NCBI RefSeq assembly: GCF_000003815.2
Contig: NC_049987.1
Coordinates: 1,512,065 to 1,532,725 of the forward strand
Direction: 5' to 3'
DNA length: 20,661 bases
Origin: Branchiostoma floridae
Lineage: Eukaryota; Chordata; Leptocardii; Amphioxiformes; Branchiostomatidae
Under the pieces are notes generated by a model that had not been told where the DNA came from, did not search any database, and saw nothing but the letters and a program-made list of their open reading frames with translations. The stretch's first letter is position 1. Each line of letters begins with the position of its first letter. A program made the position numbers and the translations under genes. Positions 1 to 8,193 of this stretch are shown here, piece by piece.

Positions 1-540
1 ACAAGATCCACAAATAGGGCAGTCTCGGTAGTTTGGGAAACCTTAATTAACGGCTGACAACACGCTTGTCTAACAGACATAACCAACTTATTCGTTGACC
101 AACTGTCAGTATCTCATCACTCGTATGCTTTAGCAAAAACTTCTACCGATCCGTCTAACCACACATACGCGTCTTGCTTTGAGTATCCATGTTTAGTCGC
201 TGCTTCTTTTACTGTTTCTACTAATCTGTCCTACATTTCCCGAAAAATATTGACCTTTTGGAAATTCCCAGTCATTCTGCCCTGATCTGAAACGACTACA
301 TCTTCTCATCTCATCAAGTACATTTTCTTCTCAATGCTTCGCTTTAACATATTTGGACAACTCGTTTTATCCATTCTCCTCTCAAAACTACTTCCGGCAA
401 CCGTTTGACAGAGGCCCCTGTCTGTCTCGCCGTGCTGTCTAATTCTGGACATCAAACAAGAGAGTATCACAGTGGAAGGGTTGAAAATCAGTTAGGGACA
501 GTATCAAAGTACCCGAAAGCACATGTGACCTGCGAAGGTC
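1..540. other. Unassigned sequence at left edge
   Basis: I see no open frame with family resemblance, no RNA gene and no repeat structure in this stretch. It may be intergenic or intronic DNA, or an unrecognised old repeat. Confidence 0.4.
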
Positions 541-896
541 TGTTACAGATCATACTGTCTGCAGAGTCAATAATGTTTCCATGATGTGCATTTTGGACAG
601 TTTACGTAATGATATGAAGCAAGATGCCAAGTTTTTTTTGTTGTGAAAGTTAAGTATCCTGTAGTACATTTCTTTTCTATACTGGACATTTTGGTTGGTA
701 GAGTATTTAAAACTGATAATATGTCTGCCAATGCGTTCAATGATGTCTTGCCATAGCTCAGTCACTCTAACTATCTGCGTGAGCAGTACTTTAAAATGCT
801 GCACGCAATGTTTGCACATGATCAGCCGCAATCTGTTGTGCATACAAGCTGAAACGTTTGAGGCAGCAACCAGATCTCACGCCAGCTAAACCCAGC

Positions 897-1178
897 ATGG
901 CACTTAGGCAGACAACTCATTCTTCTTCTAGTAAACCACCAAGTATGCCGTCAATACTGCCAGTACCAGTAGAGGCAGCAAGAAATCATATTCTACTTGT
1001 ACCGTCAATGGTATGGTTTCTGCTCTGGTTTTTGAGCAAAAATGTAAAGATACCAATGCTCATCTTGATCTGCTTTTCATTTCTTAAAATCGATTATGTT
1101 CAAACAATCGTCAAGCAGCTGACTCGTGTAAGTTTACGTTCTTTGATTTCTATCCTCGGTAAAACTCCACCACAATAA
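897..1178 (+). other. Weak candidate ORF, Ser/Pro-rich N-terminus
   Basis: An ATG-initiated frame of 93 codons. The first third is rich in Ser, Pro and Thr (TTHSSSSKPP, SMPSILPVPV) and the remainder is hydrophobic. AATAAA hexamers overlap the stop (1174-1179) and lie just downstream (1213-1218), as a short transcript end could have. No family is recognised. The surrounding DNA is AT-rich and the frame could be chance, so it is listed only as the best open frame in the first 1.5 kb. Confidence 0.15.
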
Positions 1179-1537
1179 AGTGGGTCAACTGACAATGCTT
1201 TTGCTGACACTAAATAAAAGAAAAAATGTCTCTTTATGATTAAGTAGCAATTTCCTTTGTCTTGTTTCCTTAAATCTTTGAACCACTTTACATTCTATTT
1301 ATAAATATAAAATACCTTTGACATACTGCAGGGCTATAGATGTGTATCTGTTTTGCCAAACTGCAAGAATCTTTGCTGCCCCACTTTTCCGTTCTAAATT
1401 ATGACAACAAAATTTAAGCTTAACACCATTGATACAGTGGAATTAGACAAACCCATCTCTATAGTAGGGAACAATAAGTTTCTGAAGTTTGCAAGGATCG
1501 TACTTGCATGTTCGGTTTCTGAACTGCTAATAACATT

Positions 1538-2309
1538 GCATTGGATGACATTGCTTTGACAGCTGATTCCCATCTGATTCTTCAGAAAATGGCTACGAGT
1601 ACCTAAACACACTCAGCAAAAGGAAGGCTTAAAATTAGCTGTAGCAAAACGAAAGCAATGCAGTCTGGAGAACGGCCCACAAACATACAGCTGTACAAAA
1701 GTGATGAAACTACACAAAACGTTACTCTGTTCACAAATCCGGGCATCGTAATCACTGCTAGGGGAGATTCATGGATATGAACTCCCGTATTGGTAAGGCA
1801 GCGTCGGTCTTTGGACGAATCAACACAGTTTGGAATAACAGGACATTATCCAGGAAACATAAAGTGAAGTTGCTGCAATCAGCAGTGCTCCCCACCTCTA
1901 TTTATGCCAATTAGAAATAGAAGATAACAGCATGCTAGCAACAATGGAAAGAAAACTAGATGTTTTTCAATAATGGTGTCTTCCGAAGATACACAACATG
2001 CGGTTCCGAGATAGAAAAACAAACAAAGAAGTGCATCTCACAAACCATCACAAAAATGAAAGAAGGATAAAGTACATAGAGACATGGGATTAGACAACCT
2101 CTAGATAGACTCGGTAAACAGCACTACGCTGGCAACCCGACAAGGCAAAAAGAAAACTGAGAATACCTATATTAAGTTGGAAGCAAAAACTACAGAGGGA
2201 CCTTGACCAACTAGCTATTGACCTTAAGGAAGCGGAGACCCTTGCCGAAAACCGTCCTGAATGGAGACTGCTTGCTGCACAATGTGTCCATAGACACGGG
2301 AGGATCTAA
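1538..2309 (+). pseudogene. LINE ORF2 fragment: end of reverse transcriptase and C-terminal domain
   Basis: Stitched frames match the 3' half of a non-LTR retrotransposon polyprotein. The catalytic box survives as ALDDIAL at 1538-1558, where the family has FADDIAL. It is followed by LKISCSKTKAM (1628-1660), then a stretch equivalent to the 'FxYLGSxI' segment, then RIGKAASVFGRINTVWNN, KHKVKLLQSAVLPTSIYA, and near the end LQRDLDQLAIDLKEAETLAE and ENRPEWRLLAAQCVHRHGRI before the TAA at 2307-2309. At least four frameshifts or stops break it, so it is dead. The order of motifs is that of I/Jockey-type or related LINEs; the clade is not resolved. The 5' part (endonuclease and early RT) is missing, as expected for 5'-truncated retrotransposition. 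Confidence 0.85.
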
Positions 2310-2612
2310 GTCTAAGTAAGGTGTACAGGTACGGTTCTGTTATAATGGAGAGAAATGCATTAAAAGATAGAAATGTTCTATTGTGAAGGAACCGAAATGT
2401 AATAATCGTTGTAATCAATCATAAATGGGGCATATTTCTTGTATCCTAAGGCGGATAAACGTGCTGAAGTTTCATTGAATAGCAAGAGTACGCCGGTAAA
2501 GGTGGGAATGGCCCACTGATATACAAATGGTAAAAGCGCTAATCTAGACACGTGCAACACACGTGATGGCATGTCACAAGTGCTAAATGGCAATTTGATG
2601 GAATAGAATTGT
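2310..2612. other. Spacer between LINE 3' end and TTAA element
   Basis: Roughly 300 bp that includes whatever 3' UTR the upstream LINE had. I see no coding potential or structured repeat beyond the inverted pair CACGTG/ACACGTG near 2550-2570. Confidence 0.4.
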
Positions 2613-2633
2613 TTAACCCTCAAACCACCGTAT

Positions 2634-2651
2634 GGGGTCAAAACTGACCCC
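2634..2651. repeat. 18-bp palindromic motif, copy 1
   Basis: GGGGTCAAAACTGACCCC lies just inside the left end of the TTAA element. The 7-bp arms GGGGTCA/TGACCCC are perfect. It is the reverse complement of the copy at 3516-3533. A plausible role is a transposase or host-factor binding site; this is inferred from its position only. Confidence 0.7.
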
Positions 2652-2810
2652 AGATGTATATTAATATGTGCCATTATGAAATTTCTGGTTGAAAACAAAT
2701 TTTCTTCCATAAGTTTGTTTGTATATATGTCTTATAACTTCTCATACGTTTTTACCGAGATTGGCCCATTATTATTTAAGTTATTATAGAAAGTTTATGT
2801 ATGGTCCAGT

Positions 2811-2828
2811 GGGGTCAAAAATGACCCC
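2811..2828. repeat. 18-bp palindromic motif, internal copy 2
   Basis: GGGGTCAAAAATGACCCC has the same arms as the end copies and a variant spacer, 160 bp further into the element. It breaks the left-right symmetry, because the right half has only one copy. Confidence 0.7.
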
Positions 2829-2969
2829 AGCATTATTTTAAACAAACTTTAGAGACCCACGACTAAACTGCTTATCATATGATCACGAAATTCTCAGAGA
2901 ATGATGTACATGTGCAACGAAATCATGGTGACAAGTTTTGTGTTATTGTCATGTTATATGACGACGCCA

Positions 2970-3023
2970 TGACGTCATTTAGCTTACATCGGCCGCCATC
3001 TTGGATTTTGACTTATGACGTCA
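2970..3023. promoter_or_regulatory. CRE-like pair flanking a YY1-like site inside the MITE
   Basis: Two perfect TGACGTCA palindromes (2970-2977 and 3016-3023) bracket GCCGCCATCTTGG (2992-3004), which resembles the YY1 recognition sequence. These are matches to known animal transcription-factor motifs. Whether they are used here is inference; the cluster could be a MITE-borne promoter or enhancer, or chance. Confidence 0.35.
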
Positions 3024-3515
3024 TTATATTATCATAAATTATGAATATTGAATCATGAAATTTACGTTGAATTTGATAAGATGTCATGCACAAGTGTAAT
3101 TTGCCAAGAAAACCTTACAACTTGAATGTTTAAGCCAAAATTAGAAAATTGCGTAATAAATATGCCTGTCAGAATTCCATTGCCATGGCAACATGAAAAA
3201 TAATGAACTTTTTTTATTCACTGAAATTGATTGCTATCAACATTGTCTCAAAAAGGACCAAGTTTGGTGGCCTTAGCATAAGCTATTTTGGGGCTATGTG
3301 ACTTTTAAGTTGGTGCAGGCATAAAAAAACTTACCCGGTCTGAATAGTGTTAGTGCAAAATGTGGTCCTCCCGATCTTTTGCATGAATTATGATAATGAG
3401 TTAGAATTATTCTCACCTAATCAGGTCAAACTGTCCCACATAGATTAATGAAGCTATACATATATACAAATCACAAAAGGAGTCACACAAAAAATGTATT
3501 TGTACAAAATGTTAT

Positions 3516-3533
3516 GGGGTCAGTTTTGACCCC
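3516..3533. repeat. 18-bp palindromic motif, copy 3
   Basis: GGGGTCAGTTTTGACCCC, the exact reverse complement of the left-end copy. It lies 27 bp inside the right 16-bp terminal repeat. Confidence 0.7.
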
Positions 3534-3689
3534 ATACGGTAATCTACGTCACAAAAAACGTACGGTGGTTTGAGGGTTAAACATTGTTAGCGTTGTGATA
3601 TGAAAGAGTGCGAACGGGCATAATTGATGTTACAGGCCATACGTGTAGACATGCAGAGCTGGAAGCTACAGTATAGCTAGCACTTGGCG

Positions 3690-3918
3690 GGGAATAGTTC
3701 TGCTGAAGCGCTCAAGCTGGAGCTGGTGGTTCACGCAACCAGGCCAGCAGCAATATTTGATCCAATGAAGGTTATCGCCTTGATGGAGGCTTTGGTATAC
3801 ACAGCAAAGGGCTGCACATTTATAAGTGCCTATCTGTATGATGTCATCTGGGACGACACCAGTCTCTTGGGGTTCACGTCAGAGCATTCATCTACGATTG
3901 AGCTACTCCAAATAGAAG
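3690..3918 (+). pseudogene. P-transposase relic, block A (RNase H-like N part)
   Basis: Reads MKVIALMEALVYTAKG and AYLYDVIWDDTSLL in one frame. It then continues after a 1-nt shift near 3866-3872 as LGVHVRAFIYD, stop, ATPNRRF. The family has D-G-A at that place, so the TGA at 3899-3901 most simply replaces a glycine codon. The Asp of this motif lies where a catalytic acidic residue is expected. A possible donor GTTTGT starts at 3919. Confidence 0.65.
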
Positions 3919-4250
3919 GTTTGTTTCCTTAAATTGTAACTGTGATTGTCATATTATAAAGTATTATTCGTAATGGAATGCTTCTTTTTCCGTTTTTCAT
4001 AAGTCTCTGTCTTTGTCACAATTGATATTCTCCTAGCATGTCATATAAGAGCGAAAAAAAGTTGCTTGTGATATTCTCGTTGTGCCTTGACTCTTGAGTA
4101 AGGTAGTAATGACTTAATCAACAGTCTTTTGTAAATCATTTATCGGTTTGTAGAGTTCCATCACACAGCTAAACTCAATGTATTATTCCCATTCCTTGTC
4201 TGATTATGCTACAATTGCTCATTTGCTAGCCAAATATAGATTCGTATCAG

Positions 4251-4397
4251 TGGTAATGCTGAAGCAGTGGTGCATTGGACGTGTAACCCGCGGAGTGGGG
4301 AAAGATATTCTTCTTCTGCGATGTTAAAAACTTGATTGAGACAGCAAGATACAACATGGAGAACTCTGGGGCACACAAGAGGACTAGACAGCTACAC
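4251..4397 (+). pseudogene. P-transposase relic, block B (GTP-binding region)
   Basis: Acceptor TTCGTATCAG ends at 4250 and donor CAC|GTAGGT at 4398. Frame one gives EAVVHWTCNPRSG. After a frameshift near 4300 it gives KIFFFCDVKNLIETARYNME, then NSGAHKRTRQL. The family motif is 'FxxDvPHLiKTaRNxxxNS', so PH and K have changed to KN and E here. Confidence 0.7.
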
Positions 4398-4663
4398 GTA
4401 GGTTTGCTGCAATTTTTCTTTTTCAGCATATAGTGATGCACGTGTATTCAGTAATTAAGAGTTCAGATGTTAATTTATTTTCTCCGTTAATGACATTCAC
4501 TGATGATTTAGTAAATTGTGTTTTCTACCTTGAAACAAACGTGTTTTGAATCATTATCTGCACCCCCGACCTTCTTACTACATCTACATTAACAATGAAT
4601 AAATAAACTTCATCGCTAGACATGTTTACACCATACAACGTACATCATGCTTTCCTGTTTCAG

Positions 4664-5111
4664 TAAATTGGCAGACACATCAGCTGGCGCAACATCCAGC
4701 CATACAGTGGGCCACATATACCTGACGCAGTCAACCTGGATGAGGGTCACGCTGGATGCACAGGTGTGTTTTTGATACTATTTATGCACCAGTCTTTATG
4801 TAAAGTTCACTGTTTACTTTTCTGAATTCAATAAGTAAGAGAAGGAAAATTTATGTCGACTTCTTCCATGGAATTTATAAAGCTATTTCCTGTCTTTTAA
4901 GGGAAGTAAATGGCCACTTTTTACTGCTATCATTTTGACATCGGATCTTTTTGTTTTCTGCATTTTTCTTAGGTCCTGAGCAAATCAGTTTCCAGTGCAT
5001 TATCTGTGCAAGCACAACACGATACAATGTCTACGAGGAAGTTCGGCCTAATGGTGGATCGATTCTTGGACTGCATAAATGTTAATCACAAACGGAAGGG
5101 AAAGAAAGAAA
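4664..5111 (+). pseudogene. P-transposase relic, blocks C and D
   Basis: Block C (4664-4763) follows a good polypyrimidine tract and CAG and ends CAG|GTGTGT. It begins GRHISWRNIQ in one frame and ends IYLTQSTWMRVTLDAQ in another, apparently with a small internal deletion. Block D (4973-5111) follows TTTTTCTTAG and ends AAA|GTAAGC. It reads VLSKSVSSALSVQ and FGLMVDRFLDCINV. Joining C to D in phase 0 restores the conserved 'MRVxLAAQVLSxSVxxAL' pattern across the intron, which supports both splice sites. Confidence 0.75.
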
Positions 5112-5318
5112 GTAAGCAGATTCGATGTAAGAATTTCAGTTGTCAAGTCTGTATCGCTGGGTATACGTATTTTACAGTAACATGCTCTTGTCAGTTAACT
5201 TTGTCTCTAATTAGACACTGAAGTATTTATACATTAAGTAAGTAAACAGGTGTTTATATATCAATGACTTTGAGGATGATTACTTTTAAAAAATACAACT
5301 GCTTCTGTTTTTGTACAG

Positions 5319-5482
5319 TGGCTGCAGAAAGAGTTCCTATGGTTTTTGAGACAGTGGAAGGACGAGGCACAGACAACACCAAGGACCAATAGAACCTGCT
5401 TTGCCTTTCAAAGCAAACCCTTGATGGATTTCTTATGACAGGGAAATTTGTCTCATTACAATATGTCAAGGATCTTTTTTAA
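5319..5482 (+). pseudogene. P-transposase relic, block E
   Basis: Acceptor TTTTTGTACAG ends at 5318. The first frame reads WLQKEFLWFLRQWKDEAQT. The family then continues in a second frame as CLSKQTLDGFLMTGKFVSLQ, so a frameshift lies between about 5385 and 5415. The second frame stops at 5480-5482. The phase at the D-E junction does not match cleanly, consistent with decay in the A/G-rich end of D. The 3' splice border of E is not clear. Confidence 0.6.
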
Positions 5483-5577
5483 CTTATGCCTCTCCCAAAA
5501 TTATGTAAAATACTTTGTAAGATACCAGATGAAATGTATACGTGGTCTTGTGAATTTTACGTGCTTCATTTTTGCAG

Positions 5578-5815
5578 TTGCATCTTTCCACACACTGACG
5601 AAGGTTCTGCTCCAGGAGGAAGGTGTGAGATATTCCCTGAGTAATAAGTTCAACCATGGTACCCTAAAGCAGCACTTCTCCAAACAGTGACACCGCTGAG
5701 GGGCGAATGAAAATCTCACCCGGGATAAGTTCGGTCGGAATGAGGTAAACATTCATGTGTTTAGATTGACTTTTCAGATGGCACTCCCCCTCCTAAGAGG
5801 CCACGACAGAGTTAG
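5578..5815 (+). pseudogene. P-transposase relic, C-terminal blocks F and G
   Basis: Block F (5578-5744) follows TTCATTTTTGCAG and ends GAG|GTAAAC. It reads SFHTLTKVLLQEEGVRYSLS, NKFNHGTLKQHFSKQ, two TGA stops at 5688 and 5697 (the first probably from a CGA arginine codon), then GANENLTRDKFGRNE. The family has 'YvLTxKFNQDxLExhFxxxRxxGGxNxNPTxxQF'. Block G starts at 5778 after GACTTTTCAG and gives GTPPPKRPRQS and a TAG stop at 5813-5815, a basic tail that looks like a nuclear localisation signal. Confidence 0.75.
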
Positions 5816-5829
5816 CAGTGAGTTATTAG

Positions 5830-6230
5830 CTTGATCATATGTATTCAGGAATAATGCAAATAGGTGTTTTTTTTTATTGCAAGCCTCAAGTAATTATAAG
5901 TACGAGTACCCTCGTGTACAGCAGTCTTGAATCTTTTGTCATGACTATCACAACTTCTCATTCTGATGAAAAGTTACAACTATATCATGGAAGTACATAA
6001 AGATGCTACACTTACTGTATCATGAAACAACAGGTACTACTTAGAAATAATTATTAAGTATAAAATTTAATAGTCTAAGTAACACCAACTATGCTACCGG
6101 GGCTGTAACTGGCCCCTCTGCGTGGATTGTGTGTCCCTCTTCCCATAAGCTGGGGGAACTATTACAGAAAGAAGTAACACCAAAAGTAGGCCAGACTTTT
6201 CATAAAGCACGATTTTATCAGGGAAGAAAT
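5830..6230. other. Non-coding spacer containing one short flanked insert
   Basis: AT-rich DNA without recognisable coding. It contains the short insert with 12-bp direct repeats listed separately at 6079-6183. Confidence 0.4.
6079..6183. repeat. 81-bp segment between perfect 12-bp direct repeats
   Basis: AAGTAACACCAA occurs at 6079-6090 and again at 6172-6183. The segment between is distinctly more GC-rich than its surroundings and ends ACAGAAAG. The layout fits a short retrotransposed (SINE-like or 5'-truncated LINE 3'-end) insert with a target-site duplication. A chance repeat remains possible; no family is recognised. Confidence 0.4.
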
Positions 6231-6394
6231 TGAAGCTACGCTATTAAAACAGGTCATTCAGAAAATGTAGAATACATTACTCATGTCTAAAACTGCCATT
6301 AAAACTGGGTTAGTGCCCTCTCTAAAAGTATCTTAGAAAATGAATGTACAAAAGAATTTTTAAGCAACCAAATAGTAATGATAATATACATTCA

Positions 6395-6543
6395 CACCAA
6401 CTTGGCTTTGGAAGAAACTATTCAACGTATATGCCCATATACAACTCAAAGACAAAATTACCTTAGCTCTAAAAAAGTAAAGAATTCTCAATTGGGATAT
6501 TTTTTGACATATCTAAATAAAGAGTTTGACACAGTTGACCATA
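6395..6543 (+). pseudogene. LINE reverse-transcriptase relic, 5' part (split by MITE)
   Basis: HQLGFGRNYST at 6395-6427 matches the RT motif 'QxGFRxxxST'. IGIFFDISK at 6491-6517 followed by EFDTVDH at 6522-6542 matches 'lfxDlsKAFDTVdH', the RT motif holding the first catalytic aspartate. A 1-nt shift lies between the last two pieces and a stop between the first two. Upstream of 6395 homology fades. The reading continues on the far side of the inserted element at 7279. Confidence 0.8.
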
Positions 6544-7276
6544 GAGTCGATTCCACATTACCAAGAGGGTCTTTCTTGCCCTTTGTTCCAACATCTTGAA
6601 AATCTTTATAACATTCTAAATGTGATAAGTAACTGTTTAGAACTATTTATAACATCTGTGTGATGTTCTAAATATTTTCTATAGTGTTCATACATGTTAG
6701 AAACATTTCTAACATCAAATCCATTATTTCTGTTAGTTTCTAAACTGTTCCAACATAGATTTATCATTTGTGATCAAATGTGATCATATCTTCGAACAGT
6801 GAAACAAAATGATGAAACTGGGTCAGTGGGCTGGGAAGAGGGCTATTCACACATCCCTGCCAAGTACAGGAAATTGTGTCTGTCTGACAGCTTTTCACAA
6901 AAGAGCCACTATTGTCTACGAAACAAAATCTAAAAATACAAGACCCAAACAAAAGGCCCATCTTAGCAGCTTTGTTTATTGGGGTAATAAAAGTTTTTAT
7001 GGAGGAAAAAAATGACGCAAATTGTTGGAACATATGATCACATGTTCCAACAATAACAAAAACACATAGATGTTTCTAAATTGTTCTAAATAAAGAAATA
7101 TGTGTACCATTAATTTCCCAATGTTTCCAACATATATAGATAGGTTCAAACATGTTCAAACTTTCATTTTCAATTGTTTGAACAATTTAGAACTTCAGTG
7201 ACTGAAATTGCTTAGAATAGTTCAAACTTATTACAAATATTATTTCAAAACCCTCTCGGTGACTCGGAATCGACTC
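6544..7276. mobile_element. 733-bp MITE inserted at a TA inside a LINE relic
   Basis: Imperfect 26-bp terminal inverted repeats (21 of 26 match by eye) start GAGTCGATTCC and share AGAGGG at their inner end: 6544-6569 and the complement at 7251-7276. TA at 6542-6543 and again at 7277-7278 is the target duplication, as in Tc1/mariner-type elements. Both halves carry many short variants of TTCTAA and TTCCAACA around an AT-rich core, with no transposase. Removing the element and one TA rejoins the host LINE reading frame. The ORFs seen in the core on both strands look like chance. Confidence 0.82.
7021..7054. repeat. Perfect 13-bp inverted repeat in the MITE core
   Basis: ATTGTTGGAACAT (7021-7033), an 8-nt spacer, and its exact complement ATGTTCCAACAAT (7042-7054). 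The motif TGTTCCAACA also appears singly at about 6746-6755, so this may be a clustered protein-binding site or the edge of a nested unit. Confidence 0.65.
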
Positions 7277-7278
7277 TA

Positions 7279-7400
7279 ACGCAGTACTTGACAAAGTCAA
7301 ATAACGTGGAATAAGTGCTTCAAATAATGGAATGGACGTGTAAAATCCAAAGAAGCACGTTATGAGTCAAATAACAACAATTCCCATCGTTGGGGAGTAT
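7279..7400 (+). pseudogene. LINE reverse-transcriptase relic, 3' part (split by MITE)
   Basis: Directly after the MITE's right-hand TA the frame of TVDH resumes: after the shared codon it reads AVLDKVK, a stop, then RGISAS. RT families have 'HxxLLxKLxxYGIRGxxxxW' here, so the TAA most simply replaces a tyrosine codon. Resemblance fades beyond about 7400. Confidence 0.7.
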
Positions 7401-7442
7401 AGATATCTTAGATATAGGCAAATACATCGAGAGTTGGGCATA

Positions 7443-7459
7443 GTATATATATATATATA
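7443..7459. repeat. (TA)n microsatellite
   Basis: About eight uninterrupted TA units, ordinary low-complexity DNA. Confidence 0.8.
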
Positions 7460-8099
7460 CACTGGTATTATTAGAGCATTTGCAACCATGTAATATTTCA
7501 CAAATTACATGAAACACAAAGTCGTATCATATCCGATAGACACCCCTACAAGTGCAAGAAAAGAAGTAAACTCTAGGAGGCCGCCGTACACATGCTTAGA
7601 TAACGAACTGCGTGAACCTGGCCTTTGTTGAAATTAGGGGAGGAGAAGCTGAATTCAGTTTGTAAGTCATCAAGTGCAACACGCTCAGAAATCATTTTAC
7701 CTCAAAAAGAACAATTAAAAACATTAACTAGCAACTTTTTAACAGGAACGCGAGAAAACAGTTTGCAGCACGAAAACACCAAGCAGACAAGGACACAGAG
7801 TAAAGCCTGCATAGCGGTCTCACAACATATCTCTGTTGAAATCGCGGAAAATTTCGGACCACATAGGTGATTTCGTTGTATCAATCCGCCGCTTTTTTTA
7901 AATTGAAAAATAGAGAAAACACGCACAGAAAATATTTCAACGACAGAATAAGACGTGTAAAAAATGCCAGCAACGAAAACCAAAATATTCATACTGTTTG
8001 CAATAATTTGAAATTATCGTGAATGGTTGAATAGGGGTCATTTTTGTCGCAGCAGAACACAACTTTCAGCCGGCCGAGAACAGTGACAAGGCATCCACA

Positions 8100-8119
8100 A
8101 CAGGTGTGCGGCCACCTGT
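8100..8119. repeat. Hairpin in repeat copy 1
   Basis: ACAGGTG, 6-nt loop, CACCTGT. The equivalent site in copy 2 (14551-14566) also forms a stem, AGGTGT, 4-nt loop, ACACCT, although the bases between differ. Confidence 0.55.
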
Positions 8120-8166
8120 GAGTGTGCTAGACCAGTCTCAGCTGTCAATCACAATTAGCAGGTCAG

Positions 8167-8193
8167 CCAATGAAGATTAGTGACTTGACCAAT
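8167..8193 (+). promoter_or_regulatory. Paired CCAAT boxes in repeat copy 1
   Basis: GCCAATG (CCAAT at 8167-8171) and GACCAATC (8189-8193). Both are conserved in copy 2 in the same order and orientation. This is a promoter-like arrangement (NF-Y type), but no downstream transcription start is evident. Confidence 0.4.

Larger units (their letters stand above)
2617..3576. mobile_element. piggyBac-type non-autonomous element (MITE), 960 bp
   Basis: The element is bounded by TTAA on both sides (2613-2616 and 3577-3580), the target duplication of the piggyBac superfamily. It has perfect 16-bp terminal inverted repeats beginning CCC: CCCTCAAACCACCGTA at 2617-2632 and its reverse complement at 3561-3576. 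A second, 25-bp perfect inverted repeat (2627-2651 against 3516-3540) overlaps the left terminal repeat but sits 20 bp inside the right one. This recalls the unequal spacing of internal repeats in piggyBac itself. There is no transposase; the interior is AT-rich and non-coding, so the copy would depend on a transposase in trans. Identical ends argue for a fairly recent insertion. Confidence 0.88.
3690..5815 (+). pseudogene. P-element/THAP9-like transposase pseudogene, multi-exon
   Basis: Exon-like blocks in the correct order encode the catalytic core and C-terminus of a P-superfamily (THAP9-like) DNA transposase. Seen in order: an RNase H-like segment ending FIYD*ATPNRRF; a GTP-binding-domain segment (KIFFFCDVKNLIETARYNME); a segment reading IYLTQSTWMRVTLDAQ then VLSKSVSSALSVQ and DRFLDCINV; FLWFLRQWKDEAQT and CLSKQTLDGFLMTG; and the C-terminal SNKFNHGTLKQHFSKQ block, ending KRPRQS and a stop. 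Most blocks are bordered by consensus acceptors and GT donors with introns of about 35-330 bp. Frameshifts in several blocks and stops at 3899, 5688 and 5697 make it non-functional. The N-terminal THAP zinc finger is not seen; upstream lies the TTAA element. It could be a decayed transposon copy or a decayed host THAP9-like gene. Identification rests on family motif knowledge, not a search. Confidence 0.8.

Noticed and set aside
550-843. 97-codon minus-strand ORF in the left region
   Set aside because: No motif, AT-rich composition and an overlapping ORF on the other strand; consistent with chance.
3684-3932. 82-residue ORF taken as a small intact gene
   Set aside because: Its first part matches a P-superfamily transposase, but the family continues in the neighbouring frame (LGVHVRAF... 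ATPNRRF), so the ORF end is an artefact of a frameshift in a pseudogene.
6764-7033. Overlapping ORFs on both strands in the core of the 733-bp MITE as a transposase
   Set aside because: Under 90 codons, no catalytic motifs, and the core is bounded by repeated non-coding motifs.
7702-7992. 96-codon minus-strand hydrophobic ORF in repeat copy 1 as a membrane protein
   Set aside because: The matching part of copy 2 contains stops and frameshifts in the same frame, so coding is not conserved although the DNA is.
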